A DNA stretch of 64,000 nt from Topomyia yanbarensis (Eukaryota > Arthropoda > Insecta > Diptera > Culicidae), in NCBI RefSeq assembly GCF_030247195.1, contig NC_080672.1, positions 70,721,771 to 70,785,770 on the forward strand. Reading direction: 5' to 3'. How positions within the stretch are numbered: the stretch's first letter is position 1; every line of letters starts with the position of its first letter. A program made the translations under genes and the position numbers. The notes under the pieces were generated by a model. That model saw nothing but the letters and a program-made list of their open reading frames with translations. It did no database searches and was not told the DNA's origin. Shown piece by piece: positions 30,994-43,023 of this stretch.

Positions 30994-31910
30994 GAGTATT
31001 TTCGGAACAGAATTGACGAGTAGATGACGATAATCGTTATCTGAAGCCATTTTGTAATCCAAGATGGAGACATCCGGTTTAGATAAATTGTCTATAACCT
31101 CAACAACATGGGTATTTTCGGAATGGGGTTGACGAGTTGATGACGCAAATCGATGTCTGGAGTTATTTTCAAATTCAAAATGGCGACTTCCGGTTTGGAA
31201 AAATTTTCTGTAACCTCAACAAAGTGGATATTTTCGGAATGGGGTTGACAAGTAGATGACAAAAATGAATCTTTGAAGCCATTTTGAAGTCTAAGATTTG
31301 GTACTTCGGTTAAGATATCTCTATAATCTAAAAAATATTGGCATTTTCGAAATAAGATGATAATAGAGATAGGTATAATGATTAGTGGTGCGGATGACAT
31401 GGTTAAAGAAAAATTTTCTCAACCGGAAGACGTTTTCTTGGCCTTTAAAATGGTGTCACTCATCGGTTTCTGTTATCTACTCGTCAAGCCTATTTCAAAA
31501 TACGCTTATGGTTAGTGTTCTACAGAAATTGTCCGAAAAAAGTGCCAAGCTACCATTTCTATCATCTACTCGTCAAGTCAGTTCCAAAATTACTCATATT
31601 GTTAGTTATCGAGAATATTTTTCAACCGAAAGTCGCCATCTTGGATTTCGATATGTCACCAATCATCCATTTTTTATCCGCTCCTCATGAAGCTCGTTCC
31701 AAAGATACCCATATTTTTAGGGTTATCAAGAATATTGTTTACCTGGAAGTCACGTCTAACAAGTTATCGAGAATATTGTTCAATCGGAAGTCGCCAACGG
31801 ATTTCGAAAAGGCGTCTAACATCCATTTTTATCTCCTACTCGTCAAATCCGTTCCAAAGATGCCCATATTGTTAGGGTTGTCGAGAATATTACTCAATAA
31901 AATGTAAAGC
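30994..31910. repeat. ~110 bp repeats in direct then inverted orientation
   Basis: Three direct units start with TATTTTCGGAATGGGGTTGA-like blocks at about 30998, 31111 and 31220. Each contains AAAATGGCGACTTCCGGTTT-like text. From about 31440 to 31900, four inverted units carry CTACTCGTCAAGTCAGTTCC-like blocks (31476, 31566, 31680, 31835). The arrangement is a fold-back. Plus-strand frames at 31385-31907 are by-products. Confidence 0.7.
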
Positions 31911-32835
31911 GAAGTGTATGTACTACTTCAAAGTATATGAAAGTACTTAATCCAATTAGAACAATTATTGTATTTGATTGATCATTTAATGAACTACAAT
32001 AAACCAATGAATATTACAATAATACATTTGTTCTTCATGCTGATATGACTGCCGTGATTTCGTAACTGGTTGTCGATTCTTCTCGCGAATTGCCTATTCT
32101 CAATCCTCATACATGATTAATAAGTCATCATTCCACTCAGACAAGACCATGCGTATTCCCTATACAAACTAAATACCCAGTGGATTGGATTAATTCCCTA
32201 GTTGGCCAAATAAACACTAAACAAACAAAGAAATCAGTTTGCTCAGTCCAAAGAAATGTCTGCTCGATTTGCATAACCGGCAGATATGTGTTTTCTTACA
32301 GTGCCATCAAATCAATGAACATTTAAAATTACATAAGATATGTGCAATTCTGAATATAATAAATTGAAGGCTACTTAGTTATTAACAATAACAAAAGATC
32401 GGAAAACAGTTGCTTAACTAAAGATGACACTGTTGTTGCACTTAATAAAATTAGGTAATAAGGGACGGAGAAGAGAATGTGTCCACCACCAACACCAAAT
32501 TGGCTTCGGAAATAGTTCGACTGAAAAATTCAAAATTTGCGAAATTACTTACAGGCCTGAATCTGTTTGGTTTATGGATGTAGTCATGTATCGGATTTCA
32601 TAATCCTTCTAAATATTCCATTGCTGTGCAATGCTGTAGACTGAAGCAGTTTTGCAGCAAGATAGCATTTCCTCTTGCAATAAAAAGTATTTCCCAGCTT
32701 TGACCATAAAACACATTTATTTTCTGTAATACAACAATTAGGTATAGCATTGTGTCATAAATCTTATGGTTTGTAACATTTCAAAATAATGCTGAAAGCT
32801 AGGAATGTTTTAAAGAAACATGATAGGATTCGTTT
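31911..32835. other. noncoding AT-rich DNA
   Basis: No gene or named repeat seen. Confidence 0.5.
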
Positions 32836-33022
32836 ATTTCTTTTATTTGTTTGTATTTTTTCTATTTTGATTATAGAGGTTTTTAACCTGAAGGTCATTC
32901 GCCTCTTCGAGTTAGAAAAATTTCTTAAGAAAAATCAATAACCCTATGTGCGAGGTTCGGACTCGAACCCAGGTGAGCTGTGTACTAGGCAATCGATTTA
33001 CCAACTACGCTATGCCGACCCC
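32836..33022 (-). mobile_element. tRNA-derived SINE
   Basis: On the minus strand, a tRNA-like head starts GGGGTCGGCATAGC near 33022. It has a box A (TAGCGTAGTTGG, 33001-33012) and a box B (GGTTCGAGTCC, 32959-32969), both RNA polymerase III promoter elements. A non-tRNA body (GAGGCGAATGACC and AACCTCTATAAT) and an A-rich tail follow. The body and tail rule out a functional tRNA gene. It would be transcribed by Pol III and moved by a partner LINE. I do not commit to a family name. Confidence 0.8.
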
Positions 33023-34153
33023 ATTATCTGTATTTGTATTTATATACTTATGAAGTTGAGATAAATCATTTTTAATTTCCACAACTGTGTGACTTATAAT
33101 ATTAAAATGTAAATTCTAATTCCCTCTGTTAATGCAGTCCATGCATTTTTCACGATAAATATGTAAAGTGCGAATACTTTTTATACCGACAGGTAGCTTA
33201 TTTGTTTAAACGATTAATAAAAAATTAATATAGAACTTCCATTGAAAATTTTGAAGACGTATAGGCAGTATTATTTTAATTTGAGAAACGCACTAGAGTG
33301 CGCGTGAGTTTGACGAGATTTCATATTGTCGTTTTCCGTATAAACCATGCAAATAATTTTGTATGAGCTTAATTATTCAAAATTTATGGAACTTGGCCAC
33401 AAATCCGATTTTTTCCCGATTTTGGAAATCGGTTGACATGTTTCAATTCTGTAGTTCATAAACCTTAGCTCCTAATTGAATAAAACCTCCTTACCATTAT
33501 TATATATGAAAAGTATTTTTTCTGGCAAACGATACGTGACAGTTTCGAACTGTTAAACTTGAACAGGTAAAACATGACATCGTTCACCTCCAAAACAGTA
33601 CGATCTAAACCCGTTACCGGGGTTGTTTGCATCAGAGAGTTACAAAAGCAATTCTCTGACATGGTTTACAACAAGCACACAACTATCCGAAACGGAGTAA
33701 CAATAAAGTAATAATGAAATGAAACAATGATTCATGGATTCCCGCTGATCCTGCATTCTTATGCATCTCTTCCTCGTAAGACCATAAAATCAGCAAAAGA
33801 ATCGAACCAAAATCAATTTTGTGGGAAAATATATATTTTTTTAGAAGTTCTTCTTGTTTCCATCAAGCAATCCCTTTTTTAAGCAAAAGAAAAAAAAACT
33901 TTATTGCTGTACAAATTTTGGTTCCCTTTCATGCTCGGCTCACGGACTCTTTATCTTTAATGGTGCAGTATTTATTTTTGGAAGTCCATCATTCCGAACA
34001 CTGAAGAGGATATTTCATTCCTTCTGTTTAAACAAAGGGATCCGTTTCGGGAGGAAATGCATTTTTTCCGTTTCTATACCTTGAAACTTTGACCCTAAGT
34101 CCGAGGCTGAGGTGTTGTTTGACCATTCACAAGTTTTTTTACGCTCATACTAG
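33023..34153. other. noncoding DNA
   Basis: No gene recognised. Several short open frames (33465-33662, 33819-34084) are AT-rich and without motifs. Confidence 0.5.
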
Positions 34154-34235
34154 ACTACCTGACCAGAACGGACCCCGAAGGTGATCCCTCACCCGACAAC
34201 TATGACGACGACTACGGCAACGAAGAGGTTAAACG
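34154..34235 (+). CDS. candidate internal host exon, unidentified acidic protein segment
   Basis: An 82 bp open segment lies between an acceptor-like site (GTTTTTTTACGCTCATACTAG, a 20-21 base tract ending at 34153) and a consensus donor ACG|GTAAGT at 34235/34236. It encodes about 27 residues rich in Asp, Glu and Tyr, including TDPEGDPSPDNYDDDYG. Third codon positions are mostly G or C, unlike the AT-rich surroundings and in line with mosquito coding bias. Phase is 2 at the start and 2 at the end. I do not recognise the protein. If real, the neighbouring noncoding DNA is intron and the gene runs on the plus strand. Confidence 0.45.
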
Positions 34236-36285
34236 GTAAGTTTCCTGCTGCTATCTCACTCGCTCCAGTGTACAGTGAGTGGGATCGTTTCACGTCAGGG
34301 TTTAGCCACAGCGGAGACGACACTTTGCATGTCTACGGGCTAGACATTGTGTCTGGACCGGGCCAGACTGCTTGTCGCCGATATCCCGCTGGGAGCCGAA
34401 AACCCATTTTCTCCAAATTCTCTTCGAGTGTTGGTCTTCGGGTCCAGTGTAGTGCTTTGTATTGGACAAAATAGATAGATTTCTCGCTTCATGGTATCGC
34501 CATTATTTAGGGCTGTTGTGGGTCCGTATATGGATGTCCAGTACTAAAGTGACTGGATAGTGGGATATGTGATGGAACGTGGTGGTCATGATTCTCATGG
34601 ATTGCTAGCCTAGGTCTGAGAATTTTAAAATTGGAAAAACAATTCGTCGAATGAGTCGAAAAATAATCAAACAACAGAAACCAAACCATATCATTTTCTT
34701 TCACTGTGCAAAAATCGAAAAACATTTTTTCAACAGAATAGCTTTGTTTCCAGTCTACGCACTCAATAAAACGATTAGAAAGGAAGATTAAAAAAAACGA
34801 CTTCAGATCAATACCTAGTACATACACACATACCTGAGCGTGAAAAAAGAGCGAACCTTTATGATTCGGCCAGCAGAAGAATGAGCAAAGGAATTTAATC
34901 GTCTTTAGTCCGGAACACAGGGCCAGGGTGACATACTCGCAGGCAGACAGCCGACGACTCACGCACGGCCAAAAAATCGATAGAAAGAGAAAGGCATTTG
35001 ATCTTTGGAACTTTGAACAGAGATCAAAATCGTTTTTGTCATTTCCTACATAATCTAATGCCTCCATTCAGGGCCAAGATATCATCTATTATGGTGAGAT
35101 TGTCATCCGATTGTTCCGATGGGGGTCCGCCTGTTGAGGGTGAGATGAAAAGCAGCACAAAGGCGGACTTATTTCACGGTTCATTTTCTTCGGGTAAGCT
35201 TTCGAACCAATTTATGCAAATCGCTGCAAACTGTTTTGTTAGATTTTTTTTTGGTTTTGAAAAAAGTTTCTGGAAACAGATTTTGCATTAGCAGTGTGTA
35301 ACCATAGCAATCAATAATCTTATTGAAGTTCCGAACCGTTCGAACAATTCTGAAATATTAATCATGCTCGGTACATGCACCTAACCTCAATTTGGTGACA
35401 GCACAACCGATCCTCTCCCAGGGGAATCTTTTGCATGTCACCATTGATGAACGCAAATTTAATTTAAACTTAATCTACCGTGTAACTCAATTAAAATGTA
35501 AAACATGCTTCTTAAGAACGGTTCCGGGAAAGGGTCCCGCAAAGAAAAGCATCCTTCGCAAGAAAGCCTCAAACAATAATGTCACATAATCGGATCCCAT
35601 TTTTTAACTGCTGCCGTCGCAAAAAAAACTGCAACTAACCCTTTGCCAATCACTGTGCTGGCATCCGAGAGCAAACAAATTGATTGATTTCCGAGATTAG
35701 CTGCGTCGTGAAGATCGGATCGATTGATCCTTGCTTGGGAGAAAAGTTCGCAACCCAGCTCGACTCGATTGAGCATAACGGATGAGTTTCACATTTTTTG
35801 TTGTTGTCGGCTGCCGTCGATACATCTTGAGATATGCAAAAATAATGAAAGGCGGGAGAAAGTGTTGTCGCCGAATTGCGGGTTCATGGAAATTAAATTT
35901 AATTAAGTTACATGTCAAGTCGATCCCCTGGTTGTTGAAATTTAAGATGTTTGTTCGAGAAATTGCATTTGCATTTGTCATTTTCCCCCTTCAGGATTGG
36001 CACTAGGTTGCATTCTATGGGATTGAAATCTAACCCTGTGAAAGGAATTTGACAAAGATAGCTAGGAAAATGGCGATTTACTACATGAGAAAATCATTGT
36101 ACTGAAGAAGCAATTGTTATGTAACGCACTCTGTATGATGATAAATATTTTTGGAGCAAATAGATTAACTTGTTACGAATTATGAATGAGCATTTTTTTT
36201 TGTAATTTTACATATTTAGTGAACATGCATGAAAGTTATCATCGATGACGAAACTATTTTTCGTGAATGAAACGTACACACCAAA
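34236..36285. other. noncoding DNA
   Basis: No gene or transposon recognised. The 186-codon minus-strand frame at 34507-35067 is phenylalanine- and cysteine-rich with no domain and looks spurious. Possibly intron of the candidate gene at 34154. Confidence 0.45.
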
Positions 36286-36620
36286 ATATGGTTGTCGTTT
36301 TCAGCAATATTTTGCCGAATTTTCATCAGCTGAAAGTTTCAGTAATTTAATATGCTGAAACTTCAGCAATTTGAATTTAATCTTTGCTGAAAATTCAGAA
36401 ATTCAAATTGTCAACTTGATAGCGCTAGTACCGAATTTGCAGTAATCCAGCCTGAAATACTGAGAAGTTGGTGATTGTGCTGCCAATTTGACAATCTCAC
36501 TTGCTGATATTCGGGAAAGTGAATCTGTCAAATGGATTCAATACAAATCGCTGAACTTTCGACATCTCAGATTACCGAATCATTCAGCTGATGAAAATTC
36601 AACAAAAATCAAATGAAGCT
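36286..36620. repeat. cluster of GCTGAAA/TTCAGC short inverted motifs
   Basis: CAGCTGAAAGTTTCAG, ATGCTGAAACTTCAGC, TGCTGAAAATTCAG and similar words occur many times over about 330 bp in both orientations, giving many small hairpins. It may be a decayed short inverted-repeat element. Confidence 0.5.
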
Positions 36621-37964
36621 TTTGAGGTTTTCAATTCCGGATTTGATATGAGTTTTACTGTTCATATTTATAGTTTGGAGTATTTTTGATCTGTCACTAT
36701 AAAAGCAATTTCAAACTACAGGTCAGATTCAATTATTCACGAATATCCGGGTGTTTCGAAAACTTTTTTAACTTGAATCAGAGTTAACAGAAACTTTAAC
36801 AGATATGTGACATCACTACCCAAGCAACAGATTTCGCATTGAAAAAAAAAAAAAATAACAACTAATTATAAAACCAAATTTTGAATTTGTTTGAATTTTT
36901 CATTTTTACGCTTATATTTTCAATGCGCCCTCAAATAAAATCAGAAATGGATGAAAATAGAACAATTAGATAGATGACGCAGTTTTCGATTTCGCCTACC
37001 AATATGCAATTCGAATATGGTGCAAAAATTTATGAAAGCATCATGGCTGCCTTCTCGTTGTGGCTGATTCGTTGATAGAAGCAAAACAACGAATACAGAT
37101 GCATCGATGATGCCTTCTCGTTGTTGCAAATTTGTTTTGTTAAAGTGTCGGCAAGTATTTCACAAGTTTGCAAGTATTTTGTTCTTTATATGATACTTAT
37201 TGCAAACAAAAACTGACAGCTGCTATTCACTATTGAGTTACTTTCCACCAAATACAAATTATTTGTATTAACATATTTGTATTTGCTTTCCACTAACAGT
37301 TATCAAACATAATAGGCTCCGCCTACTAATTATCATTTAGAGTCGGTGTTGTTAATTCGGAAATAATCCTTTTAGTCAACAAAACCACGTTTTACGGTTC
37401 GAGAAGCAGCAAAAAATTTGTTTGTGGTCTATTAGCAACAAACCATGGTCTGAAAAATGCTTTTATGCTTTGCTACAACTAATATTCAACCAAATAGGTA
37501 GAACAGTTTTCTTAGACTTGTTACATATGTTGCTTGGGATACTTAAATCAAACGGAAGCCAAGGAAAAGATGACCCCCAGCTTACTTACTTACATTTACT
37601 TATTTTTTCTAGAATAAGAATATGTAATCGAATCATTTACCCTGGAAAATTGAAGTTCCGCCTAATCTAGTTTGACCTAGTTAGCTCACAAAAATTATAT
37701 TAATGATTATGTGCGCCTAGGTGCATCGCGAAGTACCGAAAGTTTTCAGAATCGCATTAAAATATAGTTTTTTTTAATTGCTCGATTTTTTTGGTAAAGC
37801 ATGTATTGGTTGAATAGTTGGGACCTTTTAGAAGGCATTCTGATCATGAACACGGTCATCTCTAATTTCTAGAAATGGGAGTACCCCCTTAAGAAAAGTT
37901 AAAGTTCTAGCCGATTTATGAGCGGAATCAAGTTTCATGAAACTCAGCTGACGACACTTAATCA
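36621..37964. other. noncoding AT-rich DNA
   Basis: No gene. A short direct repeat with TGCCTTCTCGTTGT occurs near 37049 and 37111. Confidence 0.5.
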
Positions 37965-40120
37965 CGAAAACATCAGAGGGATTAGATTCGAACGAAACTT
38001 TGCAGGTGTGTTCGGTGTATGAATCTCCATGATATGCTCTGGCAATTGGAATATTTTGATACAAGAGCAATTTTTCAAAAGGACGTAGACGTTTCTACGT
38101 GTACAAATTTCAATTTTTTTTTGTTCGTTCACTGTATTTTATACAGCAAAAGTTTCTGAGAACGAGTTACAGGGTATAAACACTTCTATCCAAAAAAAAT
38201 ATACACTGAAAAAAATGTTGTGTCATTTTCCAAAAAAACTAAAATTTATGTTAAAAATTTAAATTGCGAAAAAACCCATTTTTTAAATTTTTATATTTTG
38301 TTTGCGAAAACCTAAAGAGAAAAGAAACATTTTGAATGTGCTGCATGATGGAGAACTTATCGGTAAAAAAGTTTTTCTAACAATAACTTCATACATGTTT
38401 TAAAATTTCATACTAATTGACATACAAAATTGTAATTTTATCACAGAATATAATTCTAAGAATCATTTAAAATCAAAATGTATTTAACAAAAATCTTCCA
38501 AAATCCGATAGTTTTCGAGATATTTGGAATTTTGCCCCATCAAAAACAATTAACAATGTAATTATGCTCTTTTCAAAAGTTATTCGCGTTACCCCATCAT
38601 AAAATGTCAAAAATCTAATGTTTATCGTTTTAAAGACGTAAAAGCAAATTTTTTAGTGTATTTGGAGCATGGAGAAGCTTTCAATAAAAAAGTTTTCTTA
38701 ACAACAACTTTTGACATATTTTTATGATTCATACTATTTGCAGTCAAAAATACAATTTTCTTGTTGAATATGATTCTAAACGCCTTTTTAAATCGAAATG
38801 CTAATAACAAAAATTTTCTGTAATGTATTTCTCACGATATTTTAACTTTTGTTTTAACAACACAATTATTTTGTTTTATTACGACCTTTTCATAAGTTAT
38901 TCGCGTTTCTCCATCAACAATATTAGGTTTTTCAAAAGGCCCATAAACTTTCCTATAACTTTTCCTTTGACATCAAGGCGATATTGTAAACCATTTGAAA
39001 GCTACATGAAAGTAACCAAAATATTATTTAACCATAGGGTCTGATGATTAAACTATATAGTTGAATCATATTTTGGTTGCTTTCATGTAACCTTCAAAAG
39101 ATTTAAAATATCGCCTTGATGTCAAAGAAAAAATTGCATGAAAGTTTATGGGCCTTTTTAAAAACCTATTATTGTCGATGGAGAAACGCGAATAACTTAT
39201 GAAAAGGTCGTAATAAAACAAAATAATTGTGTTGTTAGAACAAAAGTTAAAATATCTCGAGAACTACTACATTTCAGAAATTTTTTGTTATGAGCATTTA
39301 GATTTAAAATGGCGTATAGAACCATATTCAAAAAGAAAATTGTATTTTTGACTGCAAATAGTATAAATTATAAAAATATGTCAAAAGTTGTTGTTAGGAA
39401 ATCCATGATCCAAATACACTGAAAAAGTTGCATTTACGTTTTTAAAACGGTAAACATTAGATTGTTGAGATTTTATGATTGGGTAACGCGTATAACTTTT
39501 AAAAAGAGCATAATTACACGAATTAATTGTTTTTGATGGAGCAAAATTCCAAATATCTCGAAAAATATCACATTTTGGAAGATTTTTGTTAAATTCACTT
39601 TGATTTTAAATTATGCTTATAATTATATTCTGTAATAAAATTACAGTTTTGTATGTCAATTAGTAGGAAATGTAAAAACATGTTTGAAGTTATTGTTAGA
39701 AAAACTTTTTTATCGATAAGTTCTCCATCATGCAATCACCTTCGAAATGTTTCCTTTCTCTTTAGGTTTTTGTTGACAAAATATAAAAATTTAAAAAATG
39801 GTTTTTTTCGCAATTTAATTTTTTAACAGAAATTTTTATTTTGTTGAAAAATGACACAACATTTTTTTCAGTATATATTTTTTTCGGACAGAAGTATTCA
39901 TTCCCTGTAACTCGTTCTCAGATAGTTTTGCTGTATAAAATACGGTAATCGAACAAAAAAATTGAAATTCATACACGTGGGAACGTTTACGCCCTTTTGA
40001 AAAGATGCTCTTGAGTCAAAATAATCTTATTACCTGTAGAAAATGTTTAGTCTTCCATGCCGGTGAAATGTGTAAAGTTTCATCGGAATCTAAGATGGTC
40101 GGTCACGATTTTAAAGATTT
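37965..40120. repeat. ~2.1 kb imperfect palindrome with internal ~320 bp direct duplication
   Basis: The left arm (about 37965-39030) and right arm (about 39061-40120) are inverted copies around a ~30 bp centre (39031-39060). Matching pairs run from the centre (ACCAAAATATTATTTA versus TGAATCATATTTTGGT inverted) through GAGAAACGCGAATAACTTAT versus ATAAGTTATTCGCGTTTCTC to the outer GATTAGATTCGAACGAAACT-like ends. Each arm also holds two diverged direct units about 320 bp apart (AAAAAAGTTTTTCTAAC near 38365 and AAAAAAGTTTTCTTAAC near 38686). No ORF beyond chance. RNA across it would fold into a hairpin about 1 kb long. Confidence 0.85.
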
Positions 40121-42645
40121 TCGAACGGGTCTTCGTGGAATTCCTCATCAATGAGAACTAAAACATATTTTTGTTCATCATGTTTCAGTTTGGGAACACG
40201 GTGCGGCGTTTCACTCACACATGCGGCATCTCTTCAATGACCTTTTTTTGAAATGTTCGTGGAAATTTGATGATTTTTTTCATGTCAAAAACATTTCAGT
40301 GTATTTTAGATACTTGTCGTAATAGATTAAAACGATTGTATCAATTATTGTAGGGTTTACTTTGATGTAGGATTGTTTTTTAGAAATGTGTGGCATCTCT
40401 CCCCAAATTACCGTCCCGTAGGAAAACAAAGCGGGAGTAGGATTCGAGCGAACCACATTCATCTGAAAAATCGACCTGTCGTGATGCAGAATAATAATGT
40501 ACATTTAAACTTTCTAACCAGTTTCAAAATATCGGCCAGCAAGGTAGCGTTAAAAATTTAACGTTAGTAAACCCCATTGTACAGAAAATAGTTCAAAATA
40601 ATACTATGATTGGTTTCCGTTTTTTAATGTGTTTCAACAATGGTAACTTGTGGCAATAGTTAGGTCTATGTTTTATTTTTATGTTATATCTTTATCTATA
40701 AAAGAACGAACACCGACTTGAGTAGCTCTCCATTTTGGATTTGGAAGGTGAACGAATCGCATCGAATGAAGTGACATCGTCATGTGCTGTTAAGCGGGAA
40801 AGGTAAGAGCCACCAAAAAACTAAGATATATACAAAAATATAATGGAAAAATAAAATCGAAAAATCGCGAAGGAGCCGAGCAGGCAAGCTGTGCTCCTAC
40901 ATAAAACCGCTATAATAATTGCGCTATATTTAAATGTATTCGATTGGTGGTATAAGTGAAGCCCTAATTTATAACAAAGAATTTGTATCTAAAGTAACTG
41001 CGTTTTACTGACATACTTATATTTGTTATATACAGTAGGCTTTCGTGCATCTAGCAGCTCTCGTAAGTCACGGCGCTAAAAAAGGTGTATGATTCGAAGA
41101 TATCTACTGAAAGGTGAGATCCAACATGGTTCGTTGACCAGAAAAGGGTTTGGGCATAATTTTGAAACTTCTTTTCCACTACAACGAGTTTCTTACTATT
41201 TGGAGAAAATATCTTCGTGTATTAGTACTTTACCGATATTATTGGTACTGAGGGGCTCAGTACCGCTGTACTGGTTCTCGCTAGAAAGAGGCGGTACTAA
41301 TAACCCTAACTTACCCTTACTGGGGGCCAGTTAATCGCTTAATCCAAACAATCACAGGACTTGCGAGTGAATTCGGTGGTTTCAAGATGTTCTAAGTGTG
41401 TGATCTCATGCAAAATTTATCCCCTATAGGAAGTAAGTTGTGTATAGTGCTGGGTGCTTGATAACCAAGCTACTAACTAGAGTTTTTTTGCTTTCTCATC
41501 AGCTAATTGCTTTAGGCGTTCACATAAATTGTGTGAACTGTTTGTATTTAGTGTCTAACTGCTAGGTGCTTATCTGGCATGGTTGATGAACATGACTTTA
41601 AACACATTATAGAACACGAAGAATTATTTGGTATTTTGAGCAATGAAGCTCGAATAGTAAATTTTTATTTATTTAGTTACCCTTTGAACTACGCCTGGAA
41701 GTTGTCATTATTTGAGAGATAAGTTAGTACCATTCGAAGTACATATACAGGACATATACTGCTTCCAATGCTACCTGACGGAGTAACGCTGCATGCTGAT
41801 GGAATAACGCAAGATACTTGATGATCAAACAGATTTGAAATCGTGTCGAAGCTTTGATGCAAACGTGTCGAAGCTTTCATGCAGTAGGTGTTGAAGTTGT
41901 AGAGATTGATAACATGTTCTCCACACCGGGTTTGAAGTGCGAAGACCTGTTGAAGTACGGGATTGACTGTTACAAGGTGAAGATTTTTGAATGCAAACAA
42001 TTGTATTCAGCGAAAACTTCGGGGAATAAGACTAAAGGGTGCACCGAATCAAATCGCTGTAATTTTTTTTCAGTAGGCATTTTTATTGAAATTCAGGTTG
42101 TAATTAGTTCAATGTTTAATGTTTCCATTGCATATGAAATTGTGTAACCGTACAATGGCCGGAGGCCGGACAAAACATTTATTTCAAGTATTGATATTTT
42201 TTTATTTTTCCTAACTTTCTTATGTATTGAATAACATTTTCTCCAAATTTTGTGACCACTGAATGAGAATTAGATTTTGAATAGCAATTTAAACATTGTT
42301 GTGTCAGACAACTCTAATGAAATTCATTTTCAAAATCACAGTATCGAGCTTCACTTCAAAAACATGTTGCTCTGTCACTATCGATCCGATTTGAGCACAA
42401 ATAGTTTCATTTTACATGGCATTTAAAGAACATTGTTGATCATTTCAACATGTTTGCCAAATTTGAATCTAACTATGTTTAATTATTACAAATATATCAA
42501 TCTACTGCAAGCTGCATTTTTAAATGGTACGTTTGACCGTCGATAGGAAGGAAAAAACAGGCCAAAATAGATCCTGTATAGAGTAAACGATCAAAAGTAG
42601 TTTGTCAATGCTTTCAAGTTGAATCCCAATAGTTCGGTGAGAGAA
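40121..42645. other. noncoding; possible TATA promoter near 40.7 kb
   Basis: No gene recognised. TATAAAAG at 40697-40704 is followed about 100 bp on by a consensus donor (AAAG|GTAAGAG at 40802/40803), which could be a promoter with a short noncoding first exon or an old LTR. Evidence is weak. Confidence 0.3.
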
Positions 42646-42649
42646 GTTG

Positions 42650-43023
42650 CGAAAAAACTACATTTAAGCAACACTTTAGAAAAGCTAGTGAAAAGCTTGA
42701 TAAAAGCCCAAAAGGCAGTTATTGGCACCGGTTCGTTGAAAGGTTAAAGTAAGAAATATTGATTAGCATTCTTTAAGGCGCGGTTTGACATATGAGAAAT
42801 CGAGTCCTAACGAGAGCATGGAATATTCAAACCGCCAAGACGGTTTTCCCGGATTCCGCTCCGGACCAGAAGATCCACCGCACCGCGTCTCCTCACGACA
42901 CCGCGAACGACCTACCGTTTCCTTCCTTTTTTAATGGTGAAGTGCTCACCTGCTCTGTTATCATGCACTCCAGGGTTGGACAGTATAAAGTTCAACTTGT
43001 TGAGGAATCTGCCTGACTCTGCG
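42650..43023 (+). pseudogene. I-superfamily ORF2 fragment, part 1
   Basis: Frames read SPKGSYWHRFVERL (about 42705-42745), then MRNRVLTRAWNIQTAK and VFPDSAPDQKI, then GLDSIKFNLLRNLPDSA. These match the intact element at 19285-19620 (KKSSYWRHFVNGL, CPDSAPAQKI, GLDRIKFNLVKNLPD). Frameshifts are present. The fragment stops at 43023 exactly where the inserted DNA begins and continues at 46333. Confidence 0.75.
43019..43023. repeat. target site duplication CTGCG (left)
   Basis: CTGCG here and at 46333-46337 flank the 3.3 kb insertion. Taking out one copy and the insert restores the alignment of the I-type fragment. Confidence 0.7.

Noticed and set aside
32950..33022. tRNA gene
   Set aside because: Box A and box B are present, but the sequence continues into a SINE body and A-rich tail, and the clover-leaf is diverged.
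34507..35067. 186-codon minus-strand open frame
   Set aside because: No domain, no conserved motif, AT-rich composition heavy in Phe and Cys; probably a chance frame in noncoding DNA.
37965..40120. CRISPR-like or satellite array
   Set aside because: Units are inverted and only two per arm; there are no regular spacers, and the context is a eukaryotic genome.
40690..40810. Host gene promoter with first exon
   Set aside because: A TATA-like box and a splice donor exist, but no coding exon follows that I can support. Kept only as a note in the noncoding entry.
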